64,000 nucleotides of DNA from Dyadobacter psychrotolerans (GCF_004349265.1 NZ_SMFL01000007.1:186001-250000); one strand, 5' to 3'; shown: positions 17,401-25,681, numbered from the stretch's first letter. Notes: generated from the letters alone by a model not told the origin. Program-made: numbers and translations.

Positions 17401-17664
17401 GCTTCTTCCCGTTTGAGGCCTATTGTGATGACCACACTGGCCATGATTGCCGGTATGGTGCCAATGGCTTCCGGCATGGGAGAAGGTGGCGAGCAGGTAG
17501 CCCCGTTGGGACAGGCTGTTATAGGTGGTCTGCTTCTATCAACACTTACCGTGCTTCTGGTGATGCCGCACCTGTTTACGAGTGTGATGCGCAAAGCTGG
17601 CAGGGATAGTCCATCGCTGGACCCGGATGATGTGGATGCCCAATTAATTGAACTTACTAAATGA
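14494..17664 (+). CDS. RND-family efflux transporter (AcrB/HAE type)
   Basis: A 1056-residue inner membrane pump. The N-terminal RRPLSIMVAVIGIAYFSF helix, a large periplasmic loop, the membrane block with IGILVDEATVTIENI (the family Asp/Glu-rich relay region), then a second loop and C-terminal block (VSVGVSVSNAVLLINQAEYNR, TTLAMIAGMVPMA) fit the RND superfamily. It uses the proton gradient to move drugs, lipids or other amphiphiles. The metal-pump Met cluster of CusA is not obvious, so HAE is the better guess. The substrate is unknown, and its place inside the sulfur island is of interest. Confidence 0.92.
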   Translation: MNLIRLALRRPLSIMVAVIGIAYFSFTAIRKINVDIFPSVQLPVIYIAMPYGGLSPAYMDGFMANEFQKVLIFVSGVKDIDFKSIQGFTLMKLTFYPGTDMAQASGEVSTQVSRAMGFLPPGAVPPQVVRFDGSSIPIGQLVFESPQRSITELQTMALTKIRPMFVSIPGVTAPAPFGGNIRTMVVKVNADLMQSYGLSAEEVTTAIAKNNFPAPAGNIRIGKQNLMSPLNSIANDPQEFLDIPIRKGSGTNVYVKDIASVEDAADITTGYAIINEKRSVYLPVIKKADASTLKVVENLKAAIPMLKAALPEDVDIRYVFDQSGYIERSLENLIHEGILGALLTGLMVFLFLGDSRGSLIVVMTIPIAILSAVIMLYMLGQTINVMTLSGLALAIGILVDEATVTIENIHQHFEMHKPKKRAILDALLEISVPKLLILLCILAVLIPSFMMSGIPKDMFMPLSLAVAFAMIASFVASQTFVPIMANWLMKPENLKSHKKVRGAKRARFDSFKTHYLSLTRRLQKRPTAVIMVYAILVSIMVTGSFLTVGTDILPASNSGDIQLRIVAPEGSRLENTETYLKKVTSTIKNELPENAIKISSAFVGLQPSATAINPIFLFTSGSHEAVLQLSIDQNIFKEPIAGLKEKIRNQVKKQLPELKINFEPMELVEKIMSQGAMTPIQIKVAAGQLKVANQYAMKLKREMDGIPFLRDVRIAEPVNYPSVKINVNRQLAAQFGLTMEDVSRALAVATSSTRFTNKNLWVDPKSGLVFQVQVQIPESDMDSLDKLRSLPLKAGEPRPVLEDVASLEMVKQAGQVNRQGANRYVTILANTDHKDLGGASVAVRKVLADAGDAPRGVIVSTEGLMQLLDETMSGLQTGLVVSVVVIFLMLTAYYQSFKISALILAVVPAVIGGSILMLLLFGSTLNLQSYMGIIMSVGVSVSNAVLLINQAEYNRLTLGMQARQAGLAAASSRLRPIVMTTLAMIAGMVPMASGMGEGGEQVAPLGQAVIGGLLLSTLTVLLVMPHLFTSVMRKAGRDSPSLDPDDVDAQLIELTK

Positions 17665-17674
17665 ACCAATCAAA

Positions 17675-18778
17675 ATGATGCATATAAATAAAAATTCACT
17701 GGTTCTTTTTCTGGGCGCGCTGCTCAGCATGGGTATAAATGGCTGTGGCAGTGAACCAGAAACCGAAAATCAGGCTAAACCAGAAGTGAAAGGTCCTGCG
17801 ATGGTACAGGTTATCACGCCCATAGAAGACCAGCCCGACTACAAGCTGACGCTACCCGGCGAGCTCAAACCGTATGAACAGGTGAGTTTATTTCCAAAAA
17901 TAAAAGGGTTTGTTAAAACTATTTCGGTGGATCGCGGAAGTCTTGTCAGAAAGGGCCAGGTGCTGGCTGTTTTGGAAGCACCCGAAGTTTCACAGCGCTT
18001 TCAGTCCGCCAGATCGGACCAGCAGAAGTTTTACGAAGAATATCAGCTGAGCCGTCAGACGTATGAAAGGATTTTGAAGGCTACCCAAAAAGACGGATCC
18101 GTAGCCGCCATTGAGCTGGACAGGACCAAGAGCAAATTAAGAAGCGACAGTGCTGCCTATCAGTCAGCTATATCAAATGCACGGTCTTTTGGTCAATTGG
18201 AACAATACTTAAAGATCATCTCGCCGTTTGATGGGGTCGTTGTGGAAAGGAATGTATCGGTTGGAGCGCTTGTGGGTGAAAATAATACCATGCCGCTACT
18301 GGTGATTGCCCAGAACAAAAAGTTAAGGTTAACCGTAGCGATCCCCGAAAAACACGCGCAGTCACTTGGTGAAAATACCCGGGTCGATTTCACTGTTTCC
18401 AATCGTCCGGGAAAAATATTCCATTCGGTTTTATCCCGGAAAAGCCAGGTTTTGGAGCAGCAGAACCGCTCAGTGACAGCAGAGTTTGATGTTGAGAATC
18501 AAGATGGATCGCTCGATGGCGGAGAATATGCGCAGGTGACCATGACCCTGTGGCGGCCCGATTCAACCTTATGGGTTCCTGCCAGCAGTGTAGTACATGC
18601 GCAGTCGGGTACCTTTGTGCTTGTTGTTGAAAACGACAGCGTAAAAAAAGTAGATGTTTCTGAAGGGACCCGGAAAGATTCACTTCAGGAAGTTTTCGGG
18701 TCATTGACTAATAAAGATAAGGTTGTCAAAAACGGGAGTGAAGAGCTGCTGAACAACGGGAAAGTTAAAGTCAATTAA
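17675..18778 (+). CDS. RND periplasmic adaptor (HlyD-like) lipoprotein
   Basis: A membrane fusion protein of about 367 residues. The signal ends in a lipobox (LLSMGINGCGS). Barrel-sandwich and hairpin regions are recognisable (LPGELKPYEQVSLFPKIKGFV, DRGSLVRKGQVLAVLEAPE, then a helical hairpin and FDGVVVERNVSVGALVG). A longer frame starts at a TTG (17648) inside the pump gene; the ATG at 17675 gives the natural signal. The TlpA gene that follows overlaps its stop codon (TAATG), so the thioredoxin is translated together with the pump. Confidence 0.88.
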   Translation: MMHINKNSLVLFLGALLSMGINGCGSEPETENQAKPEVKGPAMVQVITPIEDQPDYKLTLPGELKPYEQVSLFPKIKGFVKTISVDRGSLVRKGQVLAVLEAPEVSQRFQSARSDQQKFYEEYQLSRQTYERILKATQKDGSVAAIELDRTKSKLRSDSAAYQSAISNARSFGQLEQYLKIISPFDGVVVERNVSVGALVGENNTMPLLVIAQNKKLRLTVAIPEKHAQSLGENTRVDFTVSNRPGKIFHSVLSRKSQVLEQQNRSVTAEFDVENQDGSLDGGEYAQVTMTLWRPDSTLWVPASSVVHAQSGTFVLVVENDSVKKVDVSEGTRKDSLQEVFGSLTNKDKVVKNGSEELLNNGKVKVN

Positions 18779-18804
18779 TGTACCTTTTCAAACAAATCTA
18801 TATT

Positions 18805-19386
18805 ATGAAAAAGAAATGGTTTTCAGTATCCAATATCATTACGGCAGTGATGGTAGTATTTTTAGCTGCCATGGTCATAAGCCCTGAGGTAAAGGGATGG
18901 ACAATCCAGACGCTGATGAAGGTAGGCCTGTTCCAGCCCAAAATCGATAAACAGCCCGGTGAAGCTTCGGCGGAAGCTTTACCGAATGTTTACTTCCGGA
19001 AGGGCGATGGTAAAACGGTTGATCTGGCCTCCCTGAAAGGAAAAGTTATATTTATTAATTTCTGGGCTACCTGGTGCCCACCCTGTATCGCCGAAATGCC
19101 CTCGATCAATGTTTTGTATGGCAAATTCAAGGATAACGAAAATGTTGTGTTTTTAATGGTCGATGTGGATGGGAATTATCAGAAGTCGGACAGTTTTATG
19201 AAAAAGCACCATTACGACTTAGAAGTGATAAGCCCGGCCGGTGAAATCCCGCCTGTATTTATGCAGGCGGCTGTTCCCACCACGGTGATCCTGGACAAAG
19301 AAGGGAAAATGGTTTACCGGCAGGAAGGAGCAGCGGATTATAACAGTCCTGAGCTGGTGGATATGATCAGTAAGTTGGCTTTTTAG
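18805..19386 (+). CDS. TlpA/ResA-like membrane-anchored thioredoxin
   Basis: About 193 residues with an N-terminal membrane anchor (IITAVMVVFLAAMVISP) and a thioredoxin fold containing WATWCPPC (the two Cys at residues 91 and 94 from this start) and the cis-Pro at QAAVPTTVILD. It acts in the periplasm on disulfides. An alternative ATG at 18778 overlaps the adaptor stop; I prefer the second Met because the anchor then starts at once. Co-transcription with an efflux pump suggests a thiol-linked job such as reducing a pump substrate or cytochrome c apoprotein (inference). Confidence 0.82.
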   Translation: MKKKWFSVSNIITAVMVVFLAAMVISPEVKGWTIQTLMKVGLFQPKIDKQPGEASAEALPNVYFRKGDGKTVDLASLKGKVIFINFWATWCPPCIAEMPSINVLYGKFKDNENVVFLMVDVDGNYQKSDSFMKKHHYDLEVISPAGEIPPVFMQAAVPTTVILDKEGKMVYRQEGAADYNSPELVDMISKLAF

Positions 19387-19391
19387 TGTTC

Positions 19392-19406
19392 TGTGACAAA
19401 AGTCGC
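19392..19406. promoter_or_regulatory. Crp/Fnr-like palindrome before the TsdA-like gene
   Basis: TGTGACAAAAGTCGC, one base from the sites at 4171 and 7200. It lies 85-99 bp before the ATG at 19491, directly after the TlpA stop codon at 19386. Confidence 0.58.
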
Positions 19407-19490
19407 CTTTTTTCATAGCTGATTGGATGAAATTTGAAAAGCCAGTTCGGCACGATTGATTCCCATAATATCTTAGATAAATTGTAGATT

Positions 19491-20498
19491 ATGAATAATT
19501 TACGAAAAAGTAAATCGCCGGTCGCCCATAAGATAAACCGCACGCTGATCATATCTTTTTTAGGTAGTTCCGTTTTCATTCTGATGTTTCCGGCCGTTAT
19601 TAGTTCAGGTAAGTCTGGGGGCAATCAGCTGAAAGCGCACACGCTGACAAGGCAGCAAACGCCTGCTATTCATCAGACATCCGATACCAACGACATGAAA
19701 TTGATCCTATATGGTAAAGATCTGATCGCCAACACATCCAAGTATTTGGGCCCAAAGGGCAGCGTCATGCACATTTCGAATGGGATGAACTGCCAGAATT
19801 GTCATCTGGATGCAGGGACAAGGCCAATGGGCAATAACTATTCGGCCGTTTACTCAACTTATCCCAAGTACCGGGCTAGATCCGCAAGTAAGGAGACAAT
19901 CGTGAAGCGGATATCGGACTGCTTTGAAAGAAGCCTGAACGGAAAAAAGCCTGATAGCTCAGGTAGGGAAATGAAGGCCATGGTGGCTTATATGAAATGG
20001 GTAGGGAGGGGCGTACCGAAAGGGCGTGCTCCCAAAGGTGCCGGAATGACTAAACTTGCTTATCTTGACCGGGCGGCCAACCCGAATACGGGTAGCATGC
20101 TTTATCAGGAAAAGTGTGCGGTTTGCCATGGGGTAAAAGGGCAAGGCATCATCAATCCGGATGGAAAGTCTTTTATCTATCCGCCTCTTTGGGGCGCCAG
20201 CAGTTACAACGATGGGGCAGGGCTATATAGAATTTCAACCTTTGCTGGTTTTGTGAAGGACAATATGCCGTTTGGTGCAAGTCATGAAAATCCCATTCTG
20301 ACTGATGAGCAGGCCTGGGATTTGGCGGCATTTGTAAACGCTCAGCCCCGGCCCCATAAAGATCAGGCGATGGACTGGATGAATATTTCTCAGAAACCAA
20401 TAGATTTTCCATTTGGGCCTTACGCAGATGAATTCTCAGAAAAGCAGCATAAATATGGTCCATTCAAGCCCATTGCAGCAGTCAAAACAATTAAATAA
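19491..20498 (+). CDS. Dihaem cytochrome c, thiosulfate dehydrogenase (TsdA)-like
   Basis: A 335-residue exported protein with a hydrophobic N-terminal segment (residues 19-37). Two CxxCH haem sites are present: CQNCH at 101-105 and CAVCH at 209-213. The sequence around residue 144 (RISDCFERSLNGKKP) matches the place where TsdA enzymes have a Cys haem ligand, and NMPFG (Met259) fits the second haem's Met ligand. TsdA joins two thiosulfates to tetrathionate and passes electrons to cytochromes; some members work in reverse. SoxA-like proteins share parts of this pattern, so the exact reaction is not certain. The DsrE-like gene follows after 29 bp. Confidence 0.8.
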   Translation: MNNLRKSKSPVAHKINRTLIISFLGSSVFILMFPAVISSGKSGGNQLKAHTLTRQQTPAIHQTSDTNDMKLILYGKDLIANTSKYLGPKGSVMHISNGMNCQNCHLDAGTRPMGNNYSAVYSTYPKYRARSASKETIVKRISDCFERSLNGKKPDSSGREMKAMVAYMKWVGRGVPKGRAPKGAGMTKLAYLDRAANPNTGSMLYQEKCAVCHGVKGQGIINPDGKSFIYPPLWGASSYNDGAGLYRISTFAGFVKDNMPFGASHENPILTDEQAWDLAAFVNAQPRPHKDQAMDWMNISQKPIDFPFGPYADEFSEKQHKYGPFKPIAAVKTIK

Positions 20499-20527
20499 CT
20501 AATATTTCAATCTAAAATTATTCAAAA

Positions 20528-20989
20528 ATGAAAAAGATCGCATCCGTTTTATTTGCAGCCTCCTTACTAATTTCAGTTGGCGTCCATGCTCAGATTAAGG
20601 CCGTAAACCCAGCAGAATTTCATGGGGCTGTCGCTGATAAAAAGTTGTACAAAGTCGTTTACCAGCTCAATAGTGACGATGACAAAGTTATTAAAGCCAC
20701 GATGAAAAACATGATGAACGCACTGGAGGATCCACGACTGAAAGGGAAACTGGAAGCAGAGCTTGTTGTCCATGGAGGAGGCGTGGCTGTCTTCAAAAAA
20801 GAGGGTCCTTATGAAGCGCAGTTAAAGGCATTGCAGGCGAAAGGGGTTATTCTGGCAGAATGCGAAAATACGCTTAGAGAGCGCAAAATCAACAGAGATG
20901 AGCTCTTTGATTTCATATCCTTTGTTCCCAGCGGTAATGGGGAGCTAATTATTCGTCAACAGCAGGGATGGGCAATGGTGCATCCTTAG
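20528..20989 (+). CDS. Secreted DsrE/DsrF-like protein
   Basis: A 153-residue protein with a signal peptide (SVLFAASLLISVGVHAQ). The mature part follows the DsrE fold (YKVVYQLNSDDDKVIKATMKNMMNAL, then AELVVHGGGVAVF and GVILAECENTL with Cys112, RDELFDFISFVPSGNGELI). DsrE-fold proteins often carry persulfide on a Cys or bind cytochromes. Here it is secreted and probably translated with the TsdA-like cytochrome, so a role in periplasmic thiosulfate or persulfide handling is likely (inference). Confidence 0.78.
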   Translation: MKKIASVLFAASLLISVGVHAQIKAVNPAEFHGAVADKKLYKVVYQLNSDDDKVIKATMKNMMNALEDPRLKGKLEAELVVHGGGVAVFKKEGPYEAQLKALQAKGVILAECENTLRERKINRDELFDFISFVPSGNGELIIRQQQGWAMVHP

Positions 20990-21083
20990 AACCCACCAGG
21001 TTTTGTAAAATAAAGGGCAGTAGATTCTCAGATTCTCGCAACTTTCGAGTCTGAGGGAGGCAATAACGAATTGTTTTATGGTC

Positions 21084-21099
21084 GGTGACATTTGTCACC
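21084..21099. promoter_or_regulatory. Crp/Fnr-like palindrome before the peroxiredoxin gene
   Basis: GGTGACATTTGTCACC is a perfect inverted repeat with 7-bp arms and a 2-bp spacer, ending 93 bp before the ATG at 21192. It is a variant of the recurring TGTGAC...GTCAC pattern. Confidence 0.55.
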
Positions 21100-21191
21100 A
21101 ATCAAGCCCTTTGAATATCCGAGATTTGTACATGCTGATGCTGGCAGTAATCATTGCCTGGCACGGTTGACATTTTATAACATTAGATCAA

Positions 21192-21842
21192 ATGGAAAAT
21201 CTCGAAAAGGAATCACGTATGCCTCGTATTGGCGATCAGGCACCAGATTTTGAATCCATTACCACCACTGGTAAATTAACATTTTCTGACTACAACAAAG
21301 GTAGCTGGGTGATCTTGTTCTCGCATCCGGCAGACTTCACTCCGGTTTGTACCACAGAGATGACAGGGTTTGCCAAAGAGAAGGATTTTTTTGCGGAGCA
21401 CAATACCAAATTGATGGGGTTGAGTATTGATAGCATTCATTCCCACATTGCGTGGGTAAATGCAGTTTACGATAAAACCGGAGTTTTATTTGAATTTCCT
21501 ATCATCGCTGATCTGGATATGAAAGTTGCAAAGCTGTATGGGATGCTGCAGCCTGGTGAAAGCGAAACGGCAGCTGTGCGCGCGGTCTTTATTATTGATC
21601 CATTGGGGAAAGTAAGACTGATCATGTATTACCCTTTGAACGTAGGCAGAAATATGGAAGAAATCAAACGATCGCTGCTTGCTCTTCAGACTTCTGATGA
21701 ATACAAGGTCGCAATGCCGCTCGACTGGAAACCTGGTGAAAAGGTAATTATCGGCGCGCCAAAAACGGTTGAGTCACTTTTGGAAAGAAAGTCATCTGAT
21801 TTAGAGATGGTAGACTGGTATTTGGCGGTCAAATCCATCTAA
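21192..21842 (+). CDS. 1-Cys peroxiredoxin (Prx6 type)
   Basis: A 216-residue peroxiredoxin with PRIGDQAPDFE near the start and the peroxidatic centre HPADFTPVCTTEM (Cys53). The rest contains no second Cys, so it is of the 1-Cys type and needs an outside thiol. DYGVY-type C-terminal features are weak; the C-terminus LDWKPGEKVIIGAP fits the family. It reduces peroxides and possibly persulfides in the cytoplasm. An internal ATG at 21219 could also start it. It is a stand-alone unit behind the palindrome at 21084. Confidence 0.88.
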   Translation: MENLEKESRMPRIGDQAPDFESITTTGKLTFSDYNKGSWVILFSHPADFTPVCTTEMTGFAKEKDFFAEHNTKLMGLSIDSIHSHIAWVNAVYDKTGVLFEFPIIADLDMKVAKLYGMLQPGESETAAVRAVFIIDPLGKVRLIMYYPLNVGRNMEEIKRSLLALQTSDEYKVAMPLDWKPGEKVIIGAPKTVESLLERKSSDLEMVDWYLAVKSI

Positions 21843-21995
21843 CCGGAGAGGTAGATTAATTGATAATCCAAGGCTGTGGTTAATTCTAATGATGAAATGC
21901 AGCAAAAAGCATTGATCGCAGCCTTGAATATTTTACAGATATTTTGAAAGCAATTGAAATTTCTGTCCATAGGTTATTATCTGTAATAGAAAAGT

Positions 21996-22601
21996 ATGAA
22001 TCAGTTTTGGGATGAACGGTACGGTAGTGACGAATATATCTACGGAACAATGCCAAATTTATGGTTTAAGCAGAATTTGGGCATATTGAGGCCCGGAAGT
22101 TTGCTTTTGCCTGCCGAAGGTGAGGGTAGAAATGCTGTATTTGCAGCGACGCAAGGTTGGAATGTCACCGCGTTTGATACCAGTGAGGTTGCCAAAAAGA
22201 AAGCACTGCTGTTGGCTGGCAATAAAAAAGTATCAATAGATTATAGAGTAGGGGTTCTCGAAGATGTTGTCCCCAGGAATGAAAGATACGATTGTATTGC
22301 TTTGATCTATGCCCATTTACCCTCGCGGGAATGGTCTTTGTTTGCAGAATATTTGATCACCCTGCTGAATCCCGGGGGTAAAATTATCTTTGAAGGATTC
22401 TCCAAACAACAGCTCGAATATCAGGAGCGCTATCAGTCCGGCGGTCCGAAGGATATTGATTTTCTTTTTTCAAAGGAAGAGATTGAGTCCGGTTTTAAAG
22501 AACTGACCATTACCTACCTACGGCAAGAAGAGATCGTTCTGAAGGAAGGTAATTATCACCAAGGTAAAGCGTCTGTGATCAGGATGTTGGCAGCAATCTA
22601 A
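21996..22601 (+). CDS. SAM-dependent methyltransferase (TehB/thiol-type)
   Basis: A 201-residue class I methyltransferase. The start MNQFWDERYGSDEYIYGTMPN and the glycine-rich region LLPAEGEGRNAVFAA are typical of small TehB/thiopurine-type methyltransferases. The SAM-binding motif is at residues 38-47 and the post-motif acidic residue is in AFDTSEV. Such enzymes methylate tellurite, sulfide or thiols; context favours a thiol or sulfide substrate, but that is not shown. The next methyltransferase gene follows after 31 bp. Confidence 0.78.
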   Translation: MNQFWDERYGSDEYIYGTMPNLWFKQNLGILRPGSLLLPAEGEGRNAVFAATQGWNVTAFDTSEVAKKKALLLAGNKKVSIDYRVGVLEDVVPRNERYDCIALIYAHLPSREWSLFAEYLITLLNPGGKIIFEGFSKQQLEYQERYQSGGPKDIDFLFSKEEIESGFKELTITYLRQEEIVLKEGNYHQGKASVIRMLAAI

Positions 22602-22632
22602 CCAGACGATCTTGTAAACTGTTAGAAAAAAA

Positions 22633-23253
22633 ATGAAAAATCCGAACACAAAAAATCACTGGGAAAAAGTTTATGAAACTAAAAACCCAGATCAGGTAAG
22701 TTGGACGCAGCAAATTCCTAGAACTTCGCTAGACTTCATTTCTTCTTTTGGTCTGAAAAAAGATGTTAAAATCATTGACGTTGGTGGTGGCGACAGCAAA
22801 CTGGTGGACTACTTGCTTGACGAAGGTTTTGAACACGTAACCGTTTTGGATATTTCCGAAAAAGCACTTGAAAAAGCCAGATTTCGTCTGGGCGATAAGG
22901 CCGAAAAAGTTAATTGGGTGGTTAGTGATATAACAGAATTTGAACCAGACACCACGTTTGACATTTGGCACGACAGAGCAACATTTCATTTTTTGACCAC
23001 AGCTGAACAAGTTTCAAGATATATGGAAACAGCCAGGAAATCTGTAAATGGATTTATGACAATCGGCACTTTTTCTGAAAATGGACCCGCAAAGTGTAGC
23101 GGACTTAACATTAAGCAATACACTGAACAAACTTTGACAAACGAACTTAAAAATGGTTTTGACAAAATTCGTTGCGTAAAGGAAGATCATACAACGCCAT
23201 TCAACACGACACAAAATTTTCTGTTTTGTAGTTTTAAAAGACAGGTAAATTAG
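22633..23253 (+). CDS. SAM-dependent methyltransferase
   Basis: A 206-residue class I methyltransferase. The SAM motif is KIIDVGGGDSKLVDYLL (about residue 46), followed by VTVLDISEKALEKA and a WHDRATFHFL segment seen in a Bacteroidota family of unknown substrate. The start (NHWEKVYETKNPDQVSW) is typical of that family. It looks more AT-rich than the neighbouring genes, which may mean recent acquisition, though I did not compute it. The substrate is unknown. Confidence 0.8.
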   Translation: MKNPNTKNHWEKVYETKNPDQVSWTQQIPRTSLDFISSFGLKKDVKIIDVGGGDSKLVDYLLDEGFEHVTVLDISEKALEKARFRLGDKAEKVNWVVSDITEFEPDTTFDIWHDRATFHFLTTAEQVSRYMETARKSVNGFMTIGTFSENGPAKCSGLNIKQYTEQTLTNELKNGFDKIRCVKEDHTTPFNTTQNFLFCSFKRQVN

Positions 23254-23578
23254 AAGGTTAAGTGGACAGGAGCAAATTGGGTAAGAGCCGTGTGCTGATA
23301 AATTGAATTAAGTGCGAAGCTCACAGCAAAATTTTAATCAAGTCAGTTGCAATAGTGAAAGTCTGGCCGCGATTTGGTTGATGTTCCGTATTTTGAAATA
23401 ATGCAAAGGTAAGACAGCCGAAGTGATAAGCTTCATTTATAAATCTATAATTTTAGCATGATTATTGTAGTCCTTATACGGACCGGTCGGTAATGTTTTA
23501 CATTGTCATGATACTGATCAAAGACGCAACTATGCATAAGGATAAGAAGTTGTTTTATTGCCAGGGGCATCAGTTTCT
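23254..23578. other. Intergenic region with a 16-bp palindrome
   Basis: No gene is recognisable in these 325 bp. The distinctive element is TACGGACCGGTCGGTA (23477-23492), a 16-bp palindrome with one mismatched pair, the shape of a TetR/AcrR operator. It lies about 86 bp before the MnmH start. Confidence 0.4.
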
Positions 23579-24637
23579 ATGCCGGAACCAATGATAGAAA
23601 ATATAACCATCGATGAATTTCTGGATTTAACCGGTGTTATAGCCCTGGTTGATCTCCGGACACCTGCTGAATTTGCCCATGGCCATATTCCAGGAGCCTT
23701 CAATATACCTTTGTTCAGTAATGAAGAAAGGGTTTTGGTAGGCACAACTTACAAGCAGGTCGGCAGGGAGCAAGCCATTTTGCTGGGTTTCGACCTGACA
23801 GGACCGAAATGGTCGGATTTTATCAGGCAGGCATTGGTGATAGCACCTGGTAAGAAAATTGCAGTTCATTGCTGGCGGGGAGGAATGCGCAGCGGGACGA
23901 TGGCCTGGGCACTGAATCTTTACGGTTTCAAGGTATATTTAATTGAAGGCGGTTATAAAAGTTACCGTAGATGGGCCCACCGTTTGTTTGCAAAGCGTCG
24001 GTTGGTCCGGATACTCGGTGGCATGACAGGATCTGGAAAAACGAAGTTACTGCATGAGCTCCGAAAAATGGGAGAACAGGTAATAGACCTTGAAGATCTT
24101 GCCCGGCATCAGGGTTCTTCCTATGGAACGATGAATAGCATGATCCAGCCGTCCCAGGAACAATTTGAAAATAATCTGGCAGAACAATTAAATGATCTGA
24201 ATCTGTCCCGCCCGACGTGGATAGAAGATGAAAATCTGAATATAGGTAAATTATCAATTCCAAGACCATTTTGGGAGCAGATGAAAAATGCCACTCTGAT
24301 TAACCTTGAGATTGCGCCGGATCAGCGTGTCCGTGAGTTGGTGGTCGATTATGGAGAGCTGGATAAGGATTTTCTGGTAATCTGCACCGAGCGGATCCGC
24401 AAACGGCTGGGGCCGGTACAGACGACACAGGCGGTAGCAGCGATCAGAGAAAACCGGATGGCTGATTTTATTCGGCTGGTATTGGTATATTACGATAAAA
24501 CCTACCGGAGCAGTTTGCAGAAAAGAGATGTAAACCGGCTTTTTACACTAGAGCTGGCTGGTGAAGACAAATCAGAAAATGCAAAAAGGATTCTTAATTT
24601 CGCCAGTTCGATTGCTGAAACGCGGCAGGAATTATAA
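23579..24637 (+). CDS. mnmH: tRNA 2-selenouridine synthase MnmH (SelU)
   Basis: About 352 residues. The N-terminal rhodanese domain has HCWRGGMRSG with the catalytic Cys98. The C-terminal P-loop domain starts with GGMTGSGKT (147-155). It replaces sulfur by selenium in the wobble 2-thiouridine of some tRNAs, using selenophosphate, through a geranylated intermediate. A TTG at 23558 gives a slightly longer frame; the ATG at 23579 matches the family start better. The selD gene follows after three bases. No selenocysteine-insertion genes are seen here, so selenium may serve only tRNA modification. Confidence 0.92.
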   Translation: MPEPMIENITIDEFLDLTGVIALVDLRTPAEFAHGHIPGAFNIPLFSNEERVLVGTTYKQVGREQAILLGFDLTGPKWSDFIRQALVIAPGKKIAVHCWRGGMRSGTMAWALNLYGFKVYLIEGGYKSYRRWAHRLFAKRRLVRILGGMTGSGKTKLLHELRKMGEQVIDLEDLARHQGSSYGTMNSMIQPSQEQFENNLAEQLNDLNLSRPTWIEDENLNIGKLSIPRPFWEQMKNATLINLEIAPDQRVRELVVDYGELDKDFLVICTERIRKRLGPVQTTQAVAAIRENRMADFIRLVLVYYDKTYRSSLQKRDVNRLFTLELAGEDKSENAKRILNFASSIAETRQEL

Positions 24638-24640
24638 TTT

Positions 24641-25681
24641 ATGGAGACGATAGACATACAGTTGACGCAGTATTCCCACGGTGCAGGATGCGGATGTAAA
24701 ATAAGCCCGGCCATTTTAGATAAAATTTTGCATAGCCCGATCTTACATCAGGCAGATCCGCGGCTTTTGGTGGGGAATGACAAGCGGGATGACGCCGCCG
24801 TACTGGATCTTGGTAACGGCACGGCACTCATTTCGACAACGGATTTTTTTATGCCAATCGTGGATGATGCCTATGACTTTGGTCGCATCGCATCAGCGAA
24901 TGCGATCAGTGATGTGTATGCAATGGGTGGCAAGCCGGTATTGGCGATAGCGATCCTGGGATGGCCTATTAACAAACTTCCTGCCGAAGTAGCCCAAAAA
25001 GTGCTCGAAGGTTCCCGGGCGGTGTGCGCAGAAGCGGGTATTACGCTGGCAGGAGGCCACAGCATCGATTGTCCTGAGCCAGTTTTTGGACTGGCGGTAA
25101 GCGGGATGGTGGATATAAAATCACTCAAACAAAATTCCACAGCAACAGCAGGTTGCCGTTTATACCTGACCAAACCATTAGGCGTAGGGATTTTATCGAC
25201 AGCACAGAAACGAGGGATTCTGCTGGAAGAGGATGCGGTAATTGCGTTAAAAAGCATGGTAACGCTCAATAAACTTGGTGAGGTATTCGGCCGGATGGAG
25301 GCGGTAAAGGCGGTGACTGATGTGACCGGGTTTGGTCTGCTGGGACATTTGTCAGAGATGTGTGAAGGTAGCGGATTATCAGCAGTAATTGAATTTAACA
25401 AAGTGCCGGTTATTAAATCTTTATCATACTATATTGAACAAGATTGTTTTCCTGGCGGTACTCAAAGGAACTGGGAGAGTTATGGTCATAAAGTTGGAGA
25501 CTTAACGGATTATCAAAAATACATCCTCGCTGATCCACAGACTAGTGGCGGTTTGTTAGTCGCTGTTTGTAATGAAAAAGCAGCAGATTTTGAGAAGGAA
25601 CTCGACTTGTTGGGTCACGAATTAACTTGCTTCGGCTACTTAAGATCGCCAGATAGTGGACCCATTATTACAATAGTTTAG
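24641..25681 (+). CDS. selD: Selenide, water dikinase (selenophosphate synthetase)
   Basis: A 346-residue SelD. The N-terminal active loop GAGCGCKISP has Cys at 17 and 19 and Lys20, so it is the Cys form, not the selenocysteine form. The ATP-binding pattern VLDLGNGTALISTTDFF and TDVTGFGLLGHL fit the family. It makes selenophosphate from selenide and ATP for the adjacent MnmH. The two genes form a tight pair. Confidence 0.95.
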   Translation: METIDIQLTQYSHGAGCGCKISPAILDKILHSPILHQADPRLLVGNDKRDDAAVLDLGNGTALISTTDFFMPIVDDAYDFGRIASANAISDVYAMGGKPVLAIAILGWPINKLPAEVAQKVLEGSRAVCAEAGITLAGGHSIDCPEPVFGLAVSGMVDIKSLKQNSTATAGCRLYLTKPLGVGILSTAQKRGILLEEDAVIALKSMVTLNKLGEVFGRMEAVKAVTDVTGFGLLGHLSEMCEGSGLSAVIEFNKVPVIKSLSYYIEQDCFPGGTQRNWESYGHKVGDLTDYQKYILADPQTSGGLLVAVCNEKAADFEKELDLLGHELTCFGYLRSPDSGPIITIV

